Shown here: positions 38,801 to 45,638 of the stretch, in pieces | Layout of the letters: the number at the start of each line of letters is the position of its first letter | Numbering within the stretch: position 1 is the stretch's first letter | Assembly (NCBI GenBank): GCA_017506865.1 | Contig: JAFCMP010000016.1 | Coordinates: forward strand, 186,001-250,000 | Length of the DNA stretch: 64,000 nucleotides | From: Tribonema minus | Taxonomy: Eukaryota; Sar; Xanthophyceae; Tribonematales; Tribonemataceae | Reading direction: 5' to 3' | Made by a program: the position numbers and the translations under genes | Notes under the pieces: model-generated | Seen by the model: only the letters and a program-made list of their open reading frames with translations | Told to the model about the DNA's origin: nothing | The model's database searches: none

Positions 38801-41629
38801 TGCTGCGATAGACGCCGACACTTGCTTTCAAGACATGCTGTGCAGACACATGCATTCAAGACATGCTGTGCTTCTTGTTCTTCATTCAACAAGCGTCTTC
38901 ATCATGAGAGGTAGTTCATATGTGCTGACAGCGGCGGCCGTGGCTGTTGAATGGCCGTCTCATTGCCATGATAGAAAACTGTCACGTGATATCGAGTGCA
39001 GTCACATGGTCATGAGTGCTGCTACAGGTTCATTTGCGCCTTGACAGATGTACGAGCGCTGCCGCATAATGCTGAGCGCTGTCTCTGAACGATGAGCATC
39101 GCCAAAACAAATGCTGGGGTGCACGCGTGCTTATTGTATGCGTGACTGCGTGCAATTTAATCTTTCTAATTCAGCGCAGCACCGCTCAAGCGCTCAGGCG
39201 CGCGCGTTTTCTGTCGCCATGGTGCACACGCGAGCGCAGGCAGCTCATGTAACGCCTGAGCCTTGTGTCACAATGGTGCACAGCTCTGATGGACTGCTGT
39301 CACATGTTGATGAAGGTTGTTGCTCTGCCTTTGCTGTTTCGTTGCGTGTGTGTGCAGGCAACTTGGCAACATGTACGCGGTGCTTGGTCGCAGGCGCGGG
39401 CAGGTGAGGTTACTCGTGCTACTTCAATTGTGACGCTGAAAAACCAACTATAAACCGCACCTGGGGTAAGAGAATTCATGGTGAGGTTACAATCACTACT
39501 TCAAGACTAAATACACCAGATTGAAACGCTTCAGCAGCTTAATTGCTCCCCAGATGTATTCCTTAGTGGCAGTTTGGGCCACATTGAGATTCTACATCAG
39601 CCCCTGCTGCCGTTTCTACCTTACTCAGGCCTCGTACCAGTGCCATGAGCAGGCATTGATGACATTGTGTAGCAGGACAATATCAGCGCGCGAGGCGACG
39701 CTAGTGCTTCAACATAACAGTACTGGCGTCGTTCAAGCGCAGCACCCATGACAGCTGACCCTTTGCAATGTCAAGCTCTGAGCCAACTGTGCTGCCATGA
39801 GGAAACTGCAAATGCTGCAGATGAACTAGAGGGCAACTCATTTCTTGCAAGTAATTGAGCCGGCAGGAGGGTCGGCAGGCATGATGAACGCTTGGATTTG
39901 TCTGTAATGCATGTGTTAACATAACTTCAAGCGGAGGCTTTGTACAACGCATGCCATATTTAATCCACTGGGAAGGTGGAAACCTGAACGTTACCCTTGT
40001 TGACGGCATTGCAAGCACATACTAATGCATGCCGATAATCTGAAGTATACCTTGAAGTACTTCTGCTTCTGATACTTGAAGTATACTTATATGCGTTGCA
40101 TGCGTGCCCTCACTCTGCTTCCTGCTGTTGCCCCCGTTTGCTGCAACTTTGCAGGTGACCTCTGAGGATGTAGTGGATGGAACTAATCTGTTCCTGCTAG
40201 AGGCGCTGCTACCGGTCGCCGAAAGCTTCGGTGAGCTCTATAACTCTAGCATCAAGCACTGCTAACACAAACTTTTTGATTTGTCTCAGTAATACTGATA
40301 GTTCTGGATTTTCTTTTGGAATACATGAGATTGGGGAAGAGCTGTCATGAAGTCAGCTCCTCTGACACACCCTGCAGGACAAGCTTGCTGGGTTAACGTT
40401 TGCTCTGCTGCAGTAAATTCATGACTCTCTGCATGAATGACTGGTAATCTACTATTGTCGCACGCACAACTTGTATGTGTGTATGCAGATTCCTGCACCT
40501 AGCACAACACCCTTCACCAACTGTCTGCTGGCTACGTGCATACATACATGCCTCGTTCGCAGGCTTTGCTGAGGAGCTCCTCAAGAAGACGTCAGGGGCA
40601 GCTACCACGCCCCAACTGAGATTCAGCCACTGGGGCAGGCTGGCACTGGTGCGTATACTGCTACTTAAACTTGTTTTTCTGACGGTCGAGCACGGCGCAT
40701 AGACCCTGTCGATATGCCTCACAGTGCGGGAACTGCATTTCACAGATCTCTCCAACGCTGTCGACACGTGTGCTGCGGAGGATCTTAAACCCAACCCTCA
40801 CCCCAATTCTCACTCAACCTATGCTGCTGCCAGCATCTTTGCCATAGACACGCCTTTGCTGCCGTTAGCACAAAGCAGTAGGGTCACTGTAGACAGTCCA
40901 TGCTTCATACCAAGCTTGAAGGTCTTATCGCATGGTCCATCTCACTTGCTCTATCGACTCATCAGTTACATGCGTACTCAAGTGTAATTGTGTGCAATTT
41001 CTGTTGCTGTGAGGCACAGGACCCATTCTGGAAGCCACAGACGGAGGAAGAGAGAGAAGAGGAGGGAGAAGAGGGCGGCCATCTGTCCATGGGCAACATT
41101 GCTCGACGGTGAGTTTGCAATTCACATTTATCTCTGAGGGACCAGCGCAAACAAAAACAATTTCAAAAGAATGCATGAGTGTCTTGAGTGGTCTTCATGG
41201 GCAGGCCAGAAAGTGGTGTACAGATGTAACCTTGCAAAACTTTTCACTTTTGTAGCCAATTCTGCCAGACGGGGGCAAATGCTTTTGAACATTCTCAGAG
41301 AATTGGTGTTCAACTGCATTGCTTGATGACGGCCGCAGCACTTTGCGACTGAGTCAAGCTGGCTTCCTCTGCAATGTGCCTGGCTGGCTGAGTGGCGGGG
41401 GGGGGGGGGGGGGGGGCTGACCTTGTCCATGTGAAAGCTGAAAACAAAAGAATCAGGCACTCCACTCATGCAGATCTATACTGAGTTCAATCGCTTGTGT
41501 CCATGACCGTGTTATCTCATGTATCATCCCAGGTACATTGACATGACGCGCAAGCGCAAGGGCATGCCGACAGCCGAGAAGATCGTGGTGGCAGCGGAGA
41601 AGCAGCGCAACCTCAGCCTCAAGAAGTAG
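5880..41629 (+). CDS. EFL1: Elongation factor-like GTPase 1 (EFL1/Ria1 family), complete, about 33 exons
   Basis: Cytosolic GTPase which, with SBDS, evicts eIF6 from 60S subunits. Exon 1 ([15 protein letters not shown]…IRN) joins exon 2, which carries P-loop AHVDHGKT and switch region [13 protein letters not shown] is in exon 4, NK|VD spans exons 5/6, and the C-terminus ends NLSLKK. Exons: 5880-5961, 9665-9818, 11317-11457, 12262-12466, 13314-13397, 14696-14823, 15873-15940, 16943-17095, 17677-17707 (uncertain), 17905-18100, 19915-19994, 21081-21272, 22082-22238, 22961-23017 (tentative), 23719-23789, 24241-24400, 25405-25508, 26366-26419, 27191-27241, 28620-28721, 30461-30624, 31525-31721, 32439-32560, 35035-35175, 35606-35684, 36457-36521, 36994-37154, 37945-38067, 39358-39403, 40155-40230, 40563-40648, 41020-41108, 41533-41629. 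Phases agree at every junction except around exon 9. About 1,240 residues, against about 1,120 in human; extra length is in Ala/Pro/Gln linkers. Two introns use GC donors (after 26419 and 31721). Confidence 0.93.
6366..6734 (-). other. Open frame of unknown nature in EFL1 intron 1
   Basis: A 122-codon open frame antisense to EFL1, with balanced composition (for example [19 protein letters not shown]), unlike the Ala/Arg-rich shadows elsewhere. Its 5' end runs into the left arm of the palindrome at 6684-7448. No family recognised. It may be a captured gene fragment or chance. Confidence 0.25.
6684..7448. repeat. Long palindrome (inverted repeat, arms about 350 bp)
   Basis: The left arm starts CTCTACGACAG at 6684 and the right arm ends with its reverse complement, CTGTCGTAGAG, at 7448. 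Between them lie matching blocks: CCGGGTGCCCGTGCGCAC against GTGCGCATGGGGACCCGG-type sequence, CAGCTGGTAGTCAC against GTGACTACCAGCTG, and CCAGCCCACATCGCTGCTGT against its complement. The centre is near 7035-7045 with almost no spacer. The arms are diverged by eye (perhaps 75-85% identity). Both encode related peptides with [16 protein letters not shown] and [17 protein letters not shown]; no known family. It lies within EFL1 intron 1. Confidence 0.85.
7457..7700 (+). repeat. Direct repeat of about 75 bp
   Basis: AAGCGGCGAGGGTCA at about 7457 recurs at about 7620. It is followed in both by CAGC…CCGCCACC, GAGGCATCTGCCGG and CCACCAGGC, and ends near CTGCAGCG. It sits just outside the right arm of the palindrome. 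Confidence 0.75.
7624..7844 (+). pseudogene. Exon-like fragment of an unidentified protein
   Basis: One frame reads [15 protein letters not shown], then [20 protein letters not shown] and [13 protein letters not shown] before a stop at about 7842-7844. The mixed hydrophobic and charged composition looks like a real C-terminal exon. No start and no unambiguous acceptor are visible, and it sits inside EFL1 intron 1 in the same orientation. It may be a fragment left by an insertion. Family not recognised. Confidence 0.3.
8615..9585 (+). repeat. EFL1: Acceptor-side echoes of EFL1 exon 2
   Basis: Partial copies of the exon 2 start after a CAG lie at about 8615, 9193, 9348 and 9509, with a poorer one near 9115. 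The true exon starts at 9665. The last copies have a period of about 155-160 bp. Each carries TGTGCATCCTGG…CATGTGGATCACGGC ([12 protein letters not shown]) for about 70 bp. It then leaves the exon at the same point and runs through GAAGTTGGTGTTGAAGTACA and TCTGTTGACAGCAT back to the next acceptor. The copies are non-coding because they lie before the used acceptor. Confidence 0.9.
8721..8800 (+). mobile_element. 80-bp 3'-end copy of LINE A with target-site duplication
   Basis: These 80 bases (CTGTCATACGACATG…AATTAATAAA) match the 3' end of LINE A at 45551-45630 without a difference that I can see. They are flanked by a 12-bp direct repeat, AAGTACAAGTCA (8709-8720 and 8801-8812), which is a target-site duplication. 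This is an extreme 5'-truncated, recent insertion. It landed inside an acceptor-side echo of EFL1 exon 2, whose sibling copies read GTTGAAGTACAAG at the same place. Confidence 0.9.
9870..10500 (+). repeat. EFL1: Donor-side echoes of EFL1 exon 2
   Basis: Copies of the exon 2 3' end plus donor follow the true donor (9819). They lie at 9873-9939 (GAGCAGCAGCGCGGCATC…GCAG|GT), about 9997-10016, 10075-10147 (with a premature TGA) and about 10471-10494. Intron pieces with TTTGTAATACAGTGGCTAC and CATAAGCACAAACGCCAC are repeated with them. Confidence 0.9.
10518..10574. repeat. Telomere-like CCCTAA array inside EFL1 intron 2
   Basis: A short imperfect run of CCCTAA units (TTAGGG on the other strand). 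Similar arrays occur inside introns near 7880-7915, 11125-11162, 12478-12545, 13190-13235, 16300-16375, 16805-16855, 34098-34130, 35187-35200, 37898-37935, 57962-57985, 58440-58455 and 61850-61892. Each holds only a few units. They are interstitial, not a chromosome end. Confidence 0.85.
11562..11712 (+). repeat. EFL1: Donor-side echoes of EFL1 exon 3
   Basis: Two copies (about 11562-11595 and 11677-11710) of AATGGTGCCGGCGC…GACTCAGA followed by GTAAGTGT, echoing the end of exon 3 (GCTGACTCCGA|GTAAGTGT). Each begins after a CAG. As exons they would be 29 nt and would shift the frame, so inclusion would be disruptive. Confidence 0.85.
13249..13825 (+). repeat. EFL1: Echoes on both sides of EFL1 exon 5
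   Basis: One acceptor-side echo at 13249-13275 (CTGGAGGGCGTGTGCCCCCA, preceded by ACAG) lies about 65 bp before the true exon. Three donor-side echoes lie at about 13449-13481, 13668-13697 and 13790-13822, each ending in CTGCTGGTGCTCAACAA or similar before GTGACT or GTGCAT. Confidence 0.85.
14495..15105 (+). repeat. EFL1: Echoes on both sides of EFL1 exon 6
   Basis: An acceptor-side echo at about 14500-14579 repeats CGGCTCATCAGTGA…CTGGTGGAGAA, and a nearby intron unit (TTGAACTACATCCGTG) is doubled at 14592 and 14663. Donor-side echoes at about 14929-14978 and 15045-15101 repeat GTGAATGCGCTCA…GCTGAAGACAG|GTCAGC. Confidence 0.85.
16128..16148. repeat. Homopolymer G run
   Basis: An uninterrupted run of about 20 G. 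Comparable runs occur at about 41397-41416 (G), 23814-23827 (C then T) and 37698-37709 (C). Lengths in such runs are unreliable in sequencing. Confidence 0.8.
16683..17425 (+). repeat. EFL1: Echoes on both sides of EFL1 exon 8
   Basis: The acceptor-side echo at 16683-16760 repeats CAGGCGAGGTTGTTTTC…CGGCTCTGG with a few changes. Donor-side echoes at about 17179-17235 and 17345-17418 repeat GCCGCTGCTGCGCAAGATGC…GAAGAAGG and keep the unusual donor context CAA|GTTGAAGTTG seen at the true exon end (17095/17096). Confidence 0.85.
18156..18715 (+). repeat. EFL1: Tandem array of EFL1 exon 10 3' copies, two of them cassette-like
   Basis: Five copies of the exon 10 3' part follow at about 124-bp spacing. 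Copies at 18156-18233 and 18284-18361 are each exactly 78 nt. Each is preceded by GGCAG or TTGGCAG, followed by GTATGT or GTACGT, free of stops, and in the phase set by exon 10. Each would add 26 residues ([20 protein letters not shown]… and six more). The intervening introns would be 55 and 50 nt. The later copies (about 18410-18473, 18521-18597, 18650-18700) have lost the AG or carry deletions, so decay increases with distance from the true exon. Confidence 0.9.
19117..19795 (+). repeat. EFL1: Acceptor-side echoes of EFL1 exon 11
   Basis: Five copies of the acceptor and exon start (GTGCAG|TGATGAAGCGGTGGCTGCCG and variants) lie at about 19117, 19293, 19435, 19574 and 19760, before the true start at 19915. 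The intron before each repeats CGCTGACCGCAGTCACCTTG and CCTCACCATTCC. Confidence 0.9.
20355..20575 (+). repeat. EFL1: Donor-side echoes of EFL1 exon 11
   Basis: Two copies of the exon 11 end lie at about 20357-20373 (TTTTTAAAGCGCAG|GT) and about 20486-20570 (GAGATGGCCAGC…CAATCTCAG|GT). The first carries the following intron (GCACAGTTGCCCTCGATACA) as well. Confidence 0.7.
21390..21536 (+). repeat. EFL1: Donor-side echoes of EFL1 exon 12
   Basis: Two copies of the exon 12 end, at about 21390-21454 and 21497-21535. They carry AAGCAGCTGCGTGAACA or AGGAGCTCGG, then GGCAAGCCTGGA…GCAGCG|GT. Confidence 0.8.
24484..24692 (+). repeat. EFL1: Donor-side echoes of EFL1 exon 16
   Basis: Two copies, about 24484-24551 and 24625-24691, of the exon end GGCAGCGCCCCACTCGCG…CCCGTGCCTAG followed by GTAGG or GTACT. 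The encoded [15 protein letters not shown] is well preserved in both. Confidence 0.9.
25558..25625 (+). repeat. EFL1: Donor-side echo of EFL1 exon 17
   Basis: CAAAAGTGCGCAACACTCAG…GACGGCAATATCCTTGCAG|GTGCATACCTCAT repeats the exon end and about 40 bp of the intron that follows it. Confidence 0.9.
26555..27130 (+). repeat. Large intron duplication, period about 475 bp
   Basis: A block with CGATAGGATGCATGTCTGGC, AAGTCGATGCTGT, CATGCAT and GACATCATGCCAT at about 26555-26630 recurs at about 27030-27110. A shorter unit, GTGAGCTAG…GGGACCAGCGGC, lies twice between them (about 26728 and 26832). The block is purely intronic. Confidence 0.7.
28025..28548 (+). repeat. EFL1: Acceptor-side echoes of EFL1 exon 20
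   Basis: The intron end TTAACAACAGTCCGCAATCA…CATGTCGTGTCAA occurs at about 28030, 28455 and before the true exon (28563). The copy at 28515-28548 also carries the exon start GTCAGCGTGAACGACAGAGG; it then meets a TGA. Confidence 0.85.
29006..29850. mobile_element. Possible small DNA element with about 42-bp terminal inverted repeats
   Basis: The left end TACCGTCTTGTTCGATATCA…ATTTGCG (about 29006-29047) is matched by its reverse complement at about 29792-29833, with a single difference by eye. The enclosed roughly 750 bp has no recognisable transposase. An inner segment (TCACCCTTTTAACTGACCA) is also repeated in direct orientation near 29728. High end identity suggests a MITE-like or fold-back element of modest age in EFL1 intron 20. 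A target-site duplication is not evident, so an ordinary inverted duplication is possible. Confidence 0.45.
30684..30842 (+). repeat. EFL1: Donor-side echoes of EFL1 exon 21
   Basis: Two copies (about 30684-30727 and 30792-30837) of CCACCGTGG…GAAGAGGCGCTGC…GCAAATTACAG|GTATT. They echo the exon end at 30624 together with the following GAAGTTG-rich intron. Confidence 0.9.
31216..31405 (+). repeat. EFL1: Acceptor-side echoes of EFL1 exon 22
   Basis: Copies of CGCCAGAACTGGCCGAGTGC and its continuation lie at about 31216-31250 and about 31320-31405, before the true exon start at 31525. The second covers about 80 bp of the exon in good condition. Confidence 0.9.
31842..32132 (+). repeat. EFL1: Donor-side echoes of EFL1 exon 22
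   Basis: Two copies of about 105-110 bp (31842-31950 and 32027-32130) repeat GAGAGCCCCGAGTCAGTGCG…GAGCACTGATG and the exon end. The first ends CACAAG|GTGCAC, a GT donor, where the true exon has a GC donor (GAAG|GCACGC). Confidence 0.85.
32855..33257 (+). pseudogene. Unidentified coding-like fragment in EFL1 intron 23
   Basis: One frame reads [20 protein letters not shown], then about 40 residues rich in Leu and Gln ([20 protein letters not shown]), to a stop near 33055. Another frame then opens ([18 protein letters not shown]). The helical look suggests a fragment of a real protein, but EFL1 phase continues from exon 23 to exon 24 without it. It abuts the palindrome at 33258. I do not recognise the family. 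Confidence 0.3.
33258..33963. repeat. Long palindrome (arms about 346 bp, spacer about 13 bp)
   Basis: The left arm is about 33258-33603 and the right arm, inverted, about 33617-33963. Matching blocks include GGAGGCCAGTGAGCACATGG against CCATGTGCTCACTCGCCTCC and ATCATCTACCACGCACACTG against CAGTGTGCGTGGTAGATGAT. Both arms encode the same peptide type ([19 protein letters not shown], then [13 protein letters not shown]). The antisense copy keeps a longer open frame (33982 down to 33590). A third, shorter direct-orientation relative lies at about 34128-34178 next to CCCTAA repeats. Function unknown; lies in EFL1 intron 23. Confidence 0.88.
37856..38475 (+). repeat. EFL1: Echoes on both sides of EFL1 exon 28
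   Basis: The acceptor-side echo at about 37856-37884 (TTACAGGTTCGGTTCGCTGT) lies between two CCCTAA-rich stretches. Donor-side echoes at about 38125-38159, 38336-38369 and 38432-38470 repeat GCCTTCTACGCATGCTCGCT…GATCAACG|GTATG. The first also repeats the intron (GAATGAATG) that follows. Confidence 0.9.
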
Positions 41630-42045
41630 CACCGCGACGTACCTGGCGTGTGCGTGCAGCACTGCTGCTGCGCTTGCTGAGCACTGCTGCCCATGCTGCG
41701 GCGGCTTCGGTTCACTTGCAATGCGAAGTGGGAGCCCTGTTGATGCCGCGCTGTCATGATGCGTCTGTCAGGGCTGAGGGTGTGGTGCAGCCTCAGCAAC
41801 CTTCGTGCAAAGCGCTGCACCTGCTGGCCCCAATTCACAACTTGAAGCATGAAGGGCAACAAGGGCCCCTAAGCGGTACACCTCTCATCACAGCTCTTCA
41901 ATGAACACACGATACACAGTGCACATGTATCACAACCCGCGAGCTGTTGTGTAGCCCTCGTTCTTTTTTTCAACCTTGCGCCAGTGCATGCTCTGCTGCC
42001 GAGTTGTTGGCAAATGCTCTGGGTGCCATAAGCGTACGTCATTCT
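41630..42045. other. EFL1 3' flank up to LINE A
   Basis: Holds the presumed EFL1 3' UTR. No gene or clear polyadenylation signal seen. Confidence 0.5.
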
Positions 42046-42052
42046 AGTACAT

Positions 42053-45000
42053 ACCAGGGGAACAACTCCATGAGCTATCCGGCATGGTTGATCAGCTTGT
42101 GGCGAAAGCAGCCGACATGCCAGCAGAACTCAGCCTGTTACAGGGGGAGGGAATTGAGCCAGAGACGGTTGCCAAGCTCATCCAGCGAGCAAGCCCTTAC
42201 AGTGGAGCAGGCCCATCGGGGCTGCGCTACAGCCGCCTGCAGGATGCGCTACGCACAAGCTGGGGACGGCATGAGTTTGCTGCTGTCCTCACACGGTGGC
42301 TTCAGACCGTTATGCGGGAGGCTGCGCGGCTGCCGGATGCCTTCTGGCAGTTGCATGGCGCGGGGCGCCTGACGCCACTTGCAGAACAACAGGAAGATGG
42401 TACAGCTAAGCAGCGGCCCATCGTTTGCGGCGAGGTGCTGCAGCGACTATGCACTTCGGTGTACGTGGCAGACCGCAAAGACTTCCTGGCGGAGCTCCTT
42501 GAGCCAGACGGGCAGTATGGGGTAGCCGTCTCAGCAGGAGCGGAGAAAGCGGCCATGGCCGGCAAACTCGCGTATGAGCTCGGTCACTGGCAGTTCATGC
42601 TGGACCTCAAGAATGCCTTCAACATGGTGTTCGTCCTGGCGGCAGCGGAATGGGTAGCAGCACAGCTGCCGGACTTCCTCGACTACTTCATCGGCACATA
42701 CGTTCGCACTCGGCCACGCCTGCTGTTCCAGCACGTTGACGGCTCCACGCGCATCATCATGTCTCAGCGCGGGTTTAAGCAGGGGGACCCCGCGGCACCG
42801 ATGCTCTTCTGCGGCGCCATTGCTCAGTGCTTGAAACGGTTCAATGAGGCGGCGGCTGCGCAGCGCGCGCGGAGGCGGATGGGCGCCTACATGGACGATG
42901 CCAACGTCCGAACAGGCGCTTGCACGCTGACTCAGGATGACATACAGGCGGTGGCGCAGCTCAAACAACACTTTGCGGAGGTGGGGCTGGAGCTAAACCT
43001 CACCAAGTCACGCGCGCTGCCTGGCAGGGGGCATGTGGTGACAGACCACGAGCGGCAACTGCTGCAGCAGCTGGGCGTTCAGCTAGTGGGGGATACGGAT
43101 GAAAATCAGAACCGTGGAGCTGTGTTGCTGGGGGTGCCGGTGGGCCACAGCAGCTTTGCGGACGCATGGCTGCGCAGGGAAGCGGGTGCAGGCGGGGCAG
43201 GGGCTCGATTTGCAGAGCGATGCGCGCGCCTGACATCTCCGAGGGCTATGTTCAGGTTACTGCGCTACTGCGTGGTGCCTCGCATGACGTACTGCCTGCG
43301 CACCATTCCCACTACGCAGACAGCGCCAGCCGCCAAGGAGTGGGATCGGGTCACGCAGTGGGTGCTTGAGCACTCAATGGGCCTGCAGCCACCAGGCCAG
43401 ACCTGGCGCCAGTTTGAGCAAAGTGGGGCCCACTTCCATCTGGCAGCGCACGGCCCAGCCTTACAGCAAGCGCGACTCCCAACACGGCATGGCGGCCTTG
43501 GCATTACCAGCGCCTGCGACATCGCTGATGCTGCGTATGTGGCGGGCACGTTGCAAGCGCTGCAACCAGCACTCTCTGGATGGGCGGGGGTGCTGCAGCA
43601 GGCGGCTCCTCAAGCGGCTGCAGACAACGCTGCTGAGGATGCGGCAACACAAGCGGCACCGGCAGCAGCGGCAGCAGCACCAGCACCAGCAGCATCAGCA
43701 GCGGCAACTGTTACAGCGGCAGCGGCGGTTGCCAGTGGAGGCGCGACCGCTCCGGCAGCGGCAACTGCATCAGCGGCTGGCCGCGCTTATGGCGCAGCCA
43801 TTCCGGCAACACACGACGCAGCTGCCGCTGGATCAGGGGCCGCGGCGGCAGCACAGGCGGCACCAGCGGCAGCAGCAGCAGCGGCGGCGCACGGCGCAAC
43901 TACTCCGGCGGCAGCAGCAGCGGCGGCAGCAGCAGCTGCTCCAGCATCAGAGGCTGCTGCAGCAGCGGCAGCACATGTTGCACCTCAAGTGGCCTCGGCG
44001 GCATCACTAACTGCAGCATCAACAGCAGCGGCTGCGGGCATAGGCAATACAGCTGCTACAGGCCCTACTAGCCTAAGGGCTGCTGCAGCACCTGCAACAG
44101 GAGCAGCGTCGGCAGGCGGCGCCGCAACCGTGCCGGCTGCGACAGCGGCAATGGCGGTGGCAGCGGCCAATGCGGCAGGTGCTGCACCAACACCTGCGGC
44201 AGCAGCAACACCACTGGCAGCAGCAGCAACGGCAGGCGGCACAGCTGCAGCACCAGCGCACGCAGCAGCGGCAGCCGTCAATGCAGGCGCTGCGCGTTCC
44301 ACACCAGCAATGCTACAAGGCGCAGCAGCAGCAGAGGTGGCGCGCCTGCCCCTCATGCGGACGATCGCCACAGCTGCCACATCTCTACGTGCAGCAACAG
44401 GTGACAAGCTGGAACATATACTGCCACCAGCGCTAACGCCACTGCAGCAGCAACCACCTACGCAGCAGCCGCCGCTGCGGCCGACAGCAGGTGGTGGCAC
44501 TGGTGCGGATGCTGCTTGCGTACTTGACGCCAGTGCTCTGCAGTTGCAGTGTAGCCTGAAGCGCCCCAATCAGAGTGCGCTTGCAGATGCCGTCGCTACC
44601 GAGCTTGCAGATAAGGTGGAGGCGGACCTGCAACAGCTGCCGCAGGGCACGCAACGCACGCAAGCACTTGCTCGATTCCGGTCGCAGCGCCACATGCACT
44701 CGATCGGCATGGCATTCCTCAACGAGCCCATGTACTCCACAACGGCTTCGTTCGATGGCCTATCCTGGCAGCTGGCCGTCAAACGCGCCATCGGAGTAGA
44801 GGAGCAGACGGCAGGCTGCAAGCTGTGCGGGAAGTCGCCGGGCGGCACCCTGCATGCACGGCTGTGTCAAGCGCCACGCGTCAAGGCGCACGACACCATT
44901 GTCCACAATAGCGTCAAGAGGGCCACGCAGCGCCTCCTGCGGCAATACCTCAAAACGGGACTGGTGGACGAGGACTACACGCCGTTTCTGGGGTCCGCCG

Positions 45001-45631
45001 GGCCGCCGGGGAGTCGCAGGATGGACATCGTGCTGCCTGCCGACGCCTTCCCGGTGACCGGCTACGACGACCCGACACGCCACCTACCGCTCATGGTGGA
45101 CGTTACCTGCTTCGAGGCACAGGTGGCGTCGCGGGCGGCGAAGACTGCAGCAGACCCCGAGCGATGCTGCCGCGACCAAGAGGCCGCCAAGACTACCCAC
45201 TATTCTGGTCATTATGATCAGAATTGCTACAAACTTGCCACATTGGCAATAGGGTCATTTGGCAGCATCGGGGAGCAGGGGCGGAAGCTGCTGGAGGCTG
45301 TGGCGACGGAGTATGCCAGCAGGATGTCAGTGCCCGGAGGAGCGCGCCCTAAAGCTCTCAAGGGCATCGCCCTGGCGCGCTTACGCTCGGCACTGTCGGC
45401 AGCGCTCCACATGGCGTACTCTGGCCGTGTCATGACACACATGGCAGAATCCAGGGGGGGGGGGCACATGGAGGAGGGCGTAGGGGAGGACCCCGAGATG
45501 CCATTTGGCGGCGGCGGCGTTTGAGTGGTTGTCGTTGCGACACTTTCAGACTGTCATACGACATGTAGATTCCTTACAGCTAGATGCCAATCATCTGGGC
45601 TTTTTCGCGCCCTGAGCGAGAATTAATAAAA
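42053..45631 (+). mobile_element. LINE A: non-LTR retrotransposon with restriction-like endonuclease, 5'-truncated
   Basis: A single ORF with reverse transcriptase, CCHC knuckle and C-terminal restriction-like endonuclease, as in R2/NeSL/CRE-type LINEs. No LTRs, integrase or protease are present. The 3' end is AATTAATAAAA without a long poly(A). The flanks carry a short direct repeat, AGTACAT (42046-42052 and 45632-45638), consistent with a target-site duplication. The 5' end lies about 30 bp before the first ATG and lacks the N-terminal region usual in full-length relatives, so 5' truncation is likely. The 80-bp copy at 8721-8800 belongs to the same family. Confidence 0.88.
42084..45524 (+). 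CDS. LINE A reverse transcriptase/endonuclease ORF
   Basis: 1,146 codons, intact as read. Landmarks by residue: GPSGLRYSRLQ (about 44-54), KQRPIVCGEV (about 111), FMLDLKNAFN with the first catalytic Asp (about 172), RGFKQGDPAAPMLF (about 228), YMDD (about 267-270), LNLTKSRAL, then GVPVGHSSF and a thumb region to about 500. Residues about 505-790 are a low-complexity Ala-rich tract encoded by GCN/CAG-type repeats. Then come the knuckle CKLCGKSPGGTLHARLC (about 911) and the nuclease core GSRRMDIVLP…LPLMVDVTCFE (about 975-1008). The protein would nick target DNA and prime reverse transcription there. The start is the first ATG after the 5' truncation, so it may not be the native one. Confidence 0.9.
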   Translation: MVDQLVAKAADMPAELSLLQGEGIEPETVAKLIQRASPYSGAGPSGLRYSRLQDALRTSWGRHEFAAVLTRWLQTVMREAARLPDAFWQLHGAGRLTPLAEQQEDGTAKQRPIVCGEVLQRLCTSVYVADRKDFLAELLEPDGQYGVAVSAGAEKAAMAGKLAYELGHWQFMLDLKNAFNMVFVLAAAEWVAAQLPDFLDYFIGTYVRTRPRLLFQHVDGSTRIIMSQRGFKQGDPAAPMLFCGAIAQCLKRFNEAAAAQRARRRMGAYMDDANVRTGACTLTQDDIQAVAQLKQHFAEVGLELNLTKSRALPGRGHVVTDHERQLLQQLGVQLVGDTDENQNRGAVLLGVPVGHSSFADAWLRREAGAGGAGARFAERCARLTSPRAMFRLLRYCVVPRMTYCLRTIPTTQTAPAAKEWDRVTQWVLEHSMGLQPPGQTWRQFEQSGAHFHLAAHGPALQQARLPTRHGGLGITSACDIADAAYVAGTLQALQPALSGWAGVLQQAAPQAAADNAAEDAATQAAPAAAAAAPAPAASAAATVTAAAAVASGGATAPAAATASAAGRAYGAAIPATHDAAAAGSGAAAAAQAAPAAAAAAAAHGATTPAAAAAAAAAAAPASEAAAAAAAHVAPQVASAASLTAASTAAAAGIGNTAATGPTSLRAAAAPATGAASAGGAATVPAATAAMAVAAANAAGAAPTPAAAATPLAAAATAGGTAAAPAHAAAAAVNAGAARSTPAMLQGAAAAEVARLPLMRTIATAATSLRAATGDKLEHILPPALTPLQQQPPTQQPPLRPTAGGGTGADAACVLDASALQLQCSLKRPNQSALADAVATELADKVEADLQQLPQGTQRTQALARFRSQRHMHSIGMAFLNEPMYSTTASFDGLSWQLAVKRAIGVEEQTAGCKLCGKSPGGTLHARLCQAPRVKAHDTIVHNSVKRATQRLLRQYLKTGLVDEDYTPFLGSAGPPGSRRMDIVLPADAFPVTGYDDPTRHLPLMVDVTCFEAQVASRAAKTAADPERCCRDQEAAKTTHYSGHYDQNCYKLATLAIGSFGSIGEQGRKLLEAVATEYASRMSVPGGARPKALKGIALARLRSALSAALHMAYSGRVMTHMAESRGGGHMEEGVGEDPEMPFGGGGV

Positions 45632-45638
45632 AGTACAT

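Noticed and set aside
43985-44569. Long antisense Ala-rich open frame inside LINE A
   Set aside because: Shadow of the GCN repeat tract; trinucleotide repeats give open frames on several strands.
42053-45631. YMDD-containing reverse transcriptase as an LTR retroelement or virus copy
   Set aside because: No LTRs, protease, RNase H/integrase order or capsid region. CCHC knuckle plus C-terminal restriction-like endonuclease and target-site duplication fit a non-LTR LINE.
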